A stretch of 64,000 bases of DNA, from the NCBI GenBank assembly GCA_025358025.1, contig JANYKW010000021.1:53229-117228 (forward strand). The letters run 5' to 3'. The number at the start of each line of letters is the position of its first letter. The stretch's first letter is position 1. The stretch is from Bacteroidia bacterium. GTDB lineage: Bacteria > Bacteroidota > Bacteroidia > Bacteroidales > Prolixibacteraceae. The notes under the pieces were generated by a model. That model ran no database searches, was not told where the DNA came from, and saw nothing but the letters and a program-made list of their open reading frames with translations. Both the position numbers and the translations under genes were made by a program. Positions 58,102 through 64,000 of this stretch are shown here, piece by piece.

Positions 58102-59019
58102 TCAGGTGATATCGCTTAAATCATAAGGCGTTTCCTGATAAACATAATAATTCAGCCAATTCAAAAATAACAGATTTGCATGGGATCTCCAGCTTAAAAT
58201 GGGTCTTTCATGCGGATTATCTGCCGGAAAGTAATTAACAGGAACTTCGATAGGCAACCCCTTCTCCGAATCGCGCTTGTACTCTCGGTCCAATGTTCTC
58301 AGGGAATATTCCGGATGACCTGTCACAAAGATCTGTTTTCCATTTTCAGCAATGGCCATATATACTCCTGCTTGATCAGATACAGAGAGTATTTTAACCT
58401 CCTTGGTATGGAGAAAATCTTTGGCCCTCAATTCGGTATGGCGGGAGTGCGGCGCTTTGTAAACATCATCAAAACCCCTGAAAAGAGGGAGTTTTCTGTC
58501 TGTTACAGTATGGTTAAAAACCCCGAACATCTTCTTATTCAGCGGATACTTTGGTATTCCGTAATGATGGTATAGTCCGGCCTGCGAAGCCCAGCAAATA
58601 AACATGGTGGAGGTAACATTCCTGTGAGCCCAGTCAAATATTTCGCATATTTCATTCCAATAATCCACCTCTTCAAAAGGAAGGTGTTCAACAGGTGCGC
58701 CGGTGATGATCATCCCGTCAAATTTTTTATTTTTAATCTGAGAAAAAGTCTGATAGAAGGCATTCAGGTGATCCTTGGATGTATTTTTAGGAATATGACC
58801 CTCAATCTGCAGAAAGTCGATCTCCAGCTGCAGCGGAGTATTGGAAAGCAACCTTAGCAGATCGGTTTCGGTTGCAATCTTTAACGGCATCAAATTAAGA
58901 ATCACAATCTTTAGCGGACGAATATCCTGGTGTTCGGCCCTTGTTTGGTCGATTACAAAAATATTCTCTTCTCTCAACAAATCGATGGCTGGTAATCCAT
59001 CCGGCAGATTTAAAGGCAT
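58102..59019 (-). CDS. metA: Homoserine O-acetyltransferase (MetA type)
   Basis: 305 residues. Catalytic set Cys142 (ICWASQAGLYH), His235 and Glu237 (TGHPEYS). Residue 111 is Glu (GAPVEHLPFEEV); in the characterised MetA family Glu at 111 goes with acetyl-CoA and Gly with succinyl-CoA, so O-acetylhomoserine is predicted. This agrees with the neighbouring metY. Committed step of methionine synthesis. It lies behind a large inverted repeat. Confidence 0.93.
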   Translation of the reverse strand: MPLNLPDGLPAIDLLREENIFVIDQTRAEHQDIRPLKIVILNLMPLKIATETDLLRLLSNTPLQLEIDFLQIEGHIPKNTSKDHLNAFYQTFSQIKNKKFDGMIITGAPVEHLPFEEVDYWNEICEIFDWAHRNVTSTMFICWASQAGLYHHYGIPKYPLNKKMFGVFNHTVTDRKLPLFRGFDDVYKAPHSRHTELRAKDFLHTKEVKILSVSDQAGVYMAIAENGKQIFVTGHPEYSLRTLDREYKRDSEKGLPIEVPVNYFPADNPHERPILSWRSHANLLFLNWLNYYVYQETPYDLSDIT

Positions 59020-59137
59020 AATTCAGAATTTTATGATTCTCGTATGGTAAGAAATTGAAAATAAAAAATTGACAACTATGTATATTACTGAAATTAAGTA
59101 TGATAACTATCTAAAAAGTCAATTTGATTTTAATTTA

Positions 59138-59205
59138 CCACATGGAACGAGCCAATAATTATACTTACGGCAAACTTATAATTAGTGTGGCTCGTTCCAA
59201 TGTGG
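59138..59205. repeat. Long inverted repeat in the metY-metA gap
   Basis: Arms of about 26-29 bases (CCACATGGAACGAGCCA... and its complement, one T inserted and a CAC bulge) around a 13-nt loop. It starts 11 nt after the metY stop. There is no U-run after it on either strand, so it is not a standard terminator. Could be an mRNA-stabilising hairpin, a protein-binding site or a MITE-like remnant. Confidence 0.85.
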
Positions 59206-59215
59206 CAAAAATAGC

Positions 59216-60538
<1,323 letters not shown>

Positions 60539-60569
60539 TTATTTATTATTTATTCTTGATTATTACAAT

Positions 60570-61943
60570 TTATTTTTCAAAGAATTCATGGTGTATTGCC
60601 TTCACCGCGGGGGTTCTGTCGTTCGTTTGAACAAGGTAATAGCTCACAATGGGTGATGCTCCTGAACAACTCATCAGTACATTGATGCTTTCAGAAGCCA
60701 GGGCAGTAAATATTCTGGCTGCAATGCCATAGTTGTCAGTAATTCCGTGTCCGACAGCTGCAACAATGGAGATATCATCGTCTATCTGCAACTTTCCAAC
60801 GGCAGATAATTCAATGGCGCTAACAACAGCAAATGCATTTTGCAGGTCCTTTTTGGCCAACAGGATGTTGATGGAGATCTGAGAAGTAAGAACGGAACTA
60901 ATATTGATTCCAGCAAGGTGAAGTGCGGTTGTAACTTTAGCAAGGATTCCAGGTTTTAGTCCGACGCCGGGACCTTTCAATTTCAAAAGGCCGAAGTCAT
61001 CACTGTAGGTAACACTTTTTACAACACCGGACTGGACGGATTTCTCCCGGCTTATTACTGTTAACGGTTTATTTACTTCCAAAGTTCCGTAGATATTGAA
61101 TATTCTAACCGGGATGCGGGGGTCTGTCAGTGGTTCCACGGTTCTGGGATGCAATATTTTGGCTCCAAAATAGGCCAGCTCAGCTGCTTCATTGTATGAC
61201 AATTTCTCAATAAGTACCGGATTACTGACTAATTTTGGATCAGAACTGAGAAAGCCATTCACATCTTTCCATATATCAAGCGAGGAAGCACCCACACATC
61301 GTGCAAGGGCTGCAGCAGCATAGTCACTGCCTCCCCTTCCAAACAAGGTGGTTTTCTGTTCCTGTGATACACCATAAAAGCCTGGAACAACATAGATCCG
61401 GTCTTCACTCAGCGCCTCCCTGACCCTGCCGGTTGACAAATGAAAATCGGCTGATGCATTACCAAATTCGCCATCCGTAATTAGTCCGATATTTTCAGGG
61501 AATGCTGTCACGGATTCCAACCCCTGAAACTTCAATATTCCATGCAGGAAAATTGCTGACAGCCTTTCACCATAAGCGAGCACATGGTCTTCCAGTGCAC
61601 TGGATGCATCTCCTGTTAAAGCAATCCCATGAAGAAAATTTTTAAGCTCATCCAACTGATCCTGAATTAATCTGATCGTTTCTTTTAGAATCTTTTCATC
61701 AGTAATATGATGGACCAGTGAATCATTCTTCAGTTGGAACAGGTACTTCACAGTTTTATCTGCAATCTCTTCGTCATGACGGGCTTTATCGAGGGCATCG
61801 ACTAAAAAATTAGTGACACCATAAAATGCTGAAACAACAATAATTAATGGTTGATTGTAATTGCTGACGACTTTAACTATACGGTGAATCTCTTCGTTAC
61901 TTCTAAGATTGGACCCACCGAATTTCACTACAATTTTCGGCAT
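60570..61943 (-). CDS. lysC: Aspartate kinase
   Basis: 457 residues. Kinase domain begins KFGGSNLRSNEE, with Gly-rich GRGGSDYAAAALA; two ACT domains form the C-terminal third (SYSDDFGLLKLKG...; ASESINVLMSCSGAS), expected allosteric feedback sites. Phosphorylates aspartate for Lys/Thr/Met synthesis. Not fused to homoserine dehydrogenase. Position with metY and the Met-rich leader suggests a methionine-responsive isozyme (inference). The symbol is given by function; ask is equivalent. Confidence 0.93.
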   Translation of the reverse strand: MPKIVVKFGGSNLRSNEEIHRIVKVVSNYNQPLIIVVSAFYGVTNFLVDALDKARHDEEIADKTVKYLFQLKNDSLVHHITDEKILKETIRLIQDQLDELKNFLHGIALTGDASSALEDHVLAYGERLSAIFLHGILKFQGLESVTAFPENIGLITDGEFGNASADFHLSTGRVREALSEDRIYVVPGFYGVSQEQKTTLFGRGGSDYAAAALARCVGASSLDIWKDVNGFLSSDPKLVSNPVLIEKLSYNEAAELAYFGAKILHPRTVEPLTDPRIPVRIFNIYGTLEVNKPLTVISREKSVQSGVVKSVTYSDDFGLLKLKGPGVGLKPGILAKVTTALHLAGINISSVLTSQISINILLAKKDLQNAFAVVSAIELSAVGKLQIDDDISIVAAVGHGITDNYGIAARIFTALASESINVLMSCSGASPIVSYYLVQTNDRTPAVKAIHHEFFEK

Positions 61944-62001
61944 AGTATAATAATTTAAAGGTATATGATTCTGGATTTGTCTGTTCAGACACTGATTGGA
62001 A

Positions 62002-62036
62002 AGCCTTCAAACAGGTTTTAGCCCGAGAGAAGGCTA
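62002..62036 (-). promoter_or_regulatory. Mutually exclusive hairpins at the end of the Met leader
   Basis: On the minus strand TAGCC pairs with GGCTA (62036-62032 with 62023-62019), and alternatively AGCCTTC pairs with GAAGGCT (62035-62029 with 62008-62002). The 5' arms overlap, so only one can form; both include the leader stop region. No U-run follows, so the mode (Rho, translation) is open. Confidence 0.5.
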
Positions 62037-62156
62037 TTGCATTAACATAGACATGGTGCGCATAGAAGAAAGCATACCCGAAGCAACACAACATGGCTGT
62101 TGTATTTTCGTGAAACTTTGAGCATCTGTGTAACTTAACCGAATCATCTTGCGCAT
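62034..62156 (-). CDS. Met-rich leader peptide upstream of aspartokinase, 40 residues
   Basis: ATG 62156 to TAG 62034; ATG 62147, 62075 and 62063 are in frame. Seven of 40 residues are Met, five of them in the last 13 (M-L-S-S-M-R-T-M-S-M-L-M-Q). It begins about 10 nt after the predicted transcription start and ends in overlap with alternative hairpins, as in amino-acid attenuator leaders. Not a known family that I recognise. The gap 61944-62330 holds this leader, its promoter and the GH20 promoter region. Confidence 0.6.
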   Translation of the reverse strand: MRKMIRLSYTDAQSFTKIQQPCCVASGMLSSMRTMSMLMQ

Positions 62157-62172
62157 AAAATTAATCTGGGTG

Positions 62173-62204
62173 CAAACATAGGAACTGAAAATTACAATTC
62201 CAAA
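62173..62204 (-). promoter_or_regulatory. Promoter of the leader-lysC-metY transcript
   Basis: Minus-strand TTTG (62204-62201), 20-nt spacer, TATGTTTG (62180-62173): an exact match to the Bacteroidota consensus. Start expected near 62166. Confidence 0.65.
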
Positions 62205-62296
62205 TATTTTTTAATCATTCTAAATAATTTTTTTTTTATTTTCATAAATCCGGTCATTTTACCAGTAAATAGCCCTGTTTGAATTTTACAATTGTG

Positions 62297-62304
62297 TAGT
62301 TTTG
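62297..62304 (+). promoter_or_regulatory. Candidate -7 element for the GH20 gene
   Basis: TAGTTTTG fits TAnnTTTG, with TTTG at 62278-62281 but only a 15-nt spacer. It lies 26 nt before ATG 62331. Confidence 0.35.
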
Positions 62305-62330
62305 CATGTGCAACTTTTACCATTTCATCC

Positions 62331-63953
62331 ATGAAAAAAATTTTATTCCAGCTGCTCATTGGCTTTCTCTTCTACCCTTTTGTCTCGTGCCGGGAAGAAT
62401 TCAAGCGACCGGAAGTTCAAATAATACCACAACCTGCAACCGTGATAAACATGGAGGGCACTTTCTCCATCACCTCTCAGACTAAGATACTCATCAATAG
62501 TGAGAGCCCCGAAATGCAAAAAGTCACTTCAAACCTATGCCGGCGGCTTGAATATCTATATGAAATCAATAACAAGATTTCATTTTCCGGAGCTCCGGAA
62601 AAGAAATCCCTGTTCATCAAGCTCAATACTGGTTTAACTATTTCGAAGGAAGCTTACAACCTGACGGTATCGCAGAAAGGGATCCTGCTGGAAGCGCCTT
62701 CCACCAGCGGATTGTTTTATGGCATCCAGACTTTATTGCAGCTGATGCCTCAAATCAAACAAAAGTTGTCTGAAGTTGTAATTCCATCTGTAGAAATCAG
62801 AGACACACCAAGATTTTCGTGGAGGGGTTTACATTTGGATGTAGGGCGTCATTTTATGCCCAAAGAGTTTATCCTGAAATATCTTGATTACATGGCTATC
62901 CACAAATTTAATATCTTTCACTGGCACCTTACGGAAGACCAGGGATGGAGAATTGAGATAAAAAAATATCCAAGGCTCACAGAAAAAGGATCTATCCGGA
63001 AAGAAACACTGGCAGGTCATTATGGAAGCAATACATACGATGGGACTTCTGTAGGTGGATTTTACACCCAAGATGATGTAAAAGAGATTGTTGCTTACGC
63101 TGCAGATCGGTTTATCACGGTAGTACCAGAAATAGAGATGCCGGGACATTCTCTTGCCGCATTAACAGCTTACCCCGAATTGGGTTGCACAGGCGGACCC
63201 TATGAAGTAGCAACGACATGGGGTGTTTTTGATGATGTCTTCTGTGCAGGAAAAGAAGATACTTACACCTTTTTACAAGATGTCCTGACCGAATTACTAC
63301 CCCTCTTCCCCGGAGAATATTTCCATATCGGGGGTGATGAGTGTCCCAAAACCCGTTGGGAAAAATGTCCGCTATGTAAACAGCGGATGAAAGATGAAGG
63401 TCTCAGATCCGAACATGATCTGCAAAGCTACTTCGTTCAGCGCATCGAAAAGTACCTTAATGAAAACGGTAAAAAAATGATCGGATGGGATGAGATCCTG
63501 GAAGGTGGACTTGCTCCCAATGCTGCAGTCATGTCATGGCGGGGAGAGCAAGGAGGAATCACAGCAGCAAAGGAGCATCATTTTGTGGTGATGACACCGG
63601 GTGAATACTGTTATCTTGATCATTATCAAGCAAATCCAAAAAATGAACCATTGGCTATCGGTGGATACCTGCCTTTGAAGAAAATTTACAGTTACGAACC
63701 TGTTTCTGCTATATTAACAGAAGATGAATCAAAATATATTTTGGGTGCACAAGGTAATGTTTGGACAGAATATATGAAGACTCCCGATCAGGTTGAATAT
63801 ATGGTGTACCCGCGTGCGGCCGCATTGGCTGAAGTAATTTGGTCGCCCAAAGGTCCCAGAGATTTTGAAAATTTTAAATCCAGGCTGACCAGGCTGACCA
63901 AACTATATGATATACTTGGTATTAACTACTGCAAAGCAGCGTTTGAACCATAA
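62331..63953 (+). CDS. GH20 beta-N-acetylhexosaminidase lipoprotein
   Basis: 540 residues from ATG 62331, which starts a lipoprotein signal (MKKILFQLLIGFLFYPFVSC, Cys20). An in-frame TTG at 62292 would hide it. N-terminal GH20b domain, then the TIM barrel: WRGLHLDVGRHFMPKEFIL, NIFHWHLTEDQGWR, PEIEMPGHS, and the catalytic Asp336-Glu337 in HIGGDECPKTRWEKC. Cleaves terminal GlcNAc/GalNAc by substrate-assisted catalysis. With the GH38 mannosidase it suggests N-glycan breakdown. Its last codons are inside a palindrome. Confidence 0.93.
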   Translation: MKKILFQLLIGFLFYPFVSCREEFKRPEVQIIPQPATVINMEGTFSITSQTKILINSESPEMQKVTSNLCRRLEYLYEINNKISFSGAPEKKSLFIKLNTGLTISKEAYNLTVSQKGILLEAPSTSGLFYGIQTLLQLMPQIKQKLSEVVIPSVEIRDTPRFSWRGLHLDVGRHFMPKEFILKYLDYMAIHKFNIFHWHLTEDQGWRIEIKKYPRLTEKGSIRKETLAGHYGSNTYDGTSVGGFYTQDDVKEIVAYAADRFITVVPEIEMPGHSLAALTAYPELGCTGGPYEVATTWGVFDDVFCAGKEDTYTFLQDVLTELLPLFPGEYFHIGGDECPKTRWEKCPLCKQRMKDEGLRSEHDLQSYFVQRIEKYLNENGKKMIGWDEILEGGLAPNAAVMSWRGEQGGITAAKEHHFVVMTPGEYCYLDHYQANPKNEPLAIGGYLPLKKIYSYEPVSAILTEDESKYILGAQGNVWTEYMKTPDQVEYMVYPRAAALAEVIWSPKGPRDFENFKSRLTRLTKLYDILGINYCKAAFEP

Positions 63954-64000
63954 TAAGAAAAGCCGGCCCACCCGCCGGCTTTTCTTATTATGGTTCAAAC
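63941..64000. terminator. Perfect 27-bp inverted repeat with bidirectional terminator core
   Basis: Arms 63941-63967 and 63974-64000 are exact complements around CCACCC. The centre (AAAAGCCGGC/GCCGGCTTTT) is a strong terminator in both directions. The outer part covers the last three sense codons and stop of the GH20 gene, and the right arm ends at the last base, so the repeat may continue. Confidence 0.8.

Noticed and set aside
59138..59205. Standard rho-independent terminator
   Set aside because: No U-tract follows on either strand; kept only as an inverted repeat.
61903..62094. 63-codon frame overlapping the lysC start
   Set aside because: It runs into lysC in another frame and has no family features; the Met-rich frame next to it has promoter and hairpin support.

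Overview
The window is chromosomal DNA of a Bacteroidota bacterium, most likely class Bacteroidia. The evidence is the TTTG-N19/20-TAnnTTTG promoters, the rarity of Shine-Dalgarno sequences, a 14-gene nuo operon with a short NuoG, DUF4465, DUF5916 and DUF6913 proteins, many lipoproteins with a Ser-Cys lipobox, GH38 and GH20 glycosidases, and a Gly-rich RRM protein. No phage, integrase, IS element, CRISPR array, rRNA or tRNA was recognised. Most genes are housekeeping or metabolic, so the novelty lies in small modules, leaders and repeats.

Layout. 1-1851 (-) holds most of a lipoprotein that runs off the left edge. 1893-9580 (-) is a sugar operon: secreted GH38 alpha-mannosidase, lyxose/mannose isomerase, PfkB kinase, mannitol-1-phosphate dehydrogenase-like protein, URO-D-like protein and a C_GCAxxG protein. 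A cstA gene (+) follows. 11797-25061 (-) is the complete nuoA-N operon for respiratory complex I; its larger gaps are filled with short iterated repeats. 25177-34840 (-) carries a protein with four 61-residue repeats, an APC amino-acid permease and an RND efflux operon (adaptor, pump, TolC). Then come a 59-residue winged-helix-like gene, aroC, a SlyD-like isomerase with a Cys-rich tail, and a DUF4465 lipoprotein behind a cobalamin riboswitch.

38357-41858 (+) has ligA, a DUF6913 gene and dapA; 41868-44979 (-) has an M48 protease, folD and ffh; 45140-49974 (+) has a DUF5916 protein, an RRM protein and a DEAD-box helicase. 49980-53445 (-) is an envelope module: a helical lipoprotein ending in lysines, two L,D-transpeptidases and a membrane-anchored protein. 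53615-58101 (+) has an ECF sigma factor, a PepSY-like protein, a TPR protein and rarA. 58102-62204 (-) is a methionine-branch cluster (aspartokinase, metY, metA) behind a promoter and a Met-rich leader peptide. A GH20 hexosaminidase (+) ends in a perfect palindrome that reaches the last base.

The best candidates for undescribed biology are: (i) the lipoprotein/L,D-transpeptidase module, where lipoprotein and enzyme share an ungapped domain, suggesting a Braun-lipoprotein-like peptidoglycan tether; (ii) the Met-rich leader in front of aspartokinase-metY; (iii) the 7- and 8-nt iterated words inside the nuo operon, one of which encodes the NuoF C-terminus; and (iv) the mannosidase-isomerase-kinase-mannitol dehydrogenase-URO-D operon.
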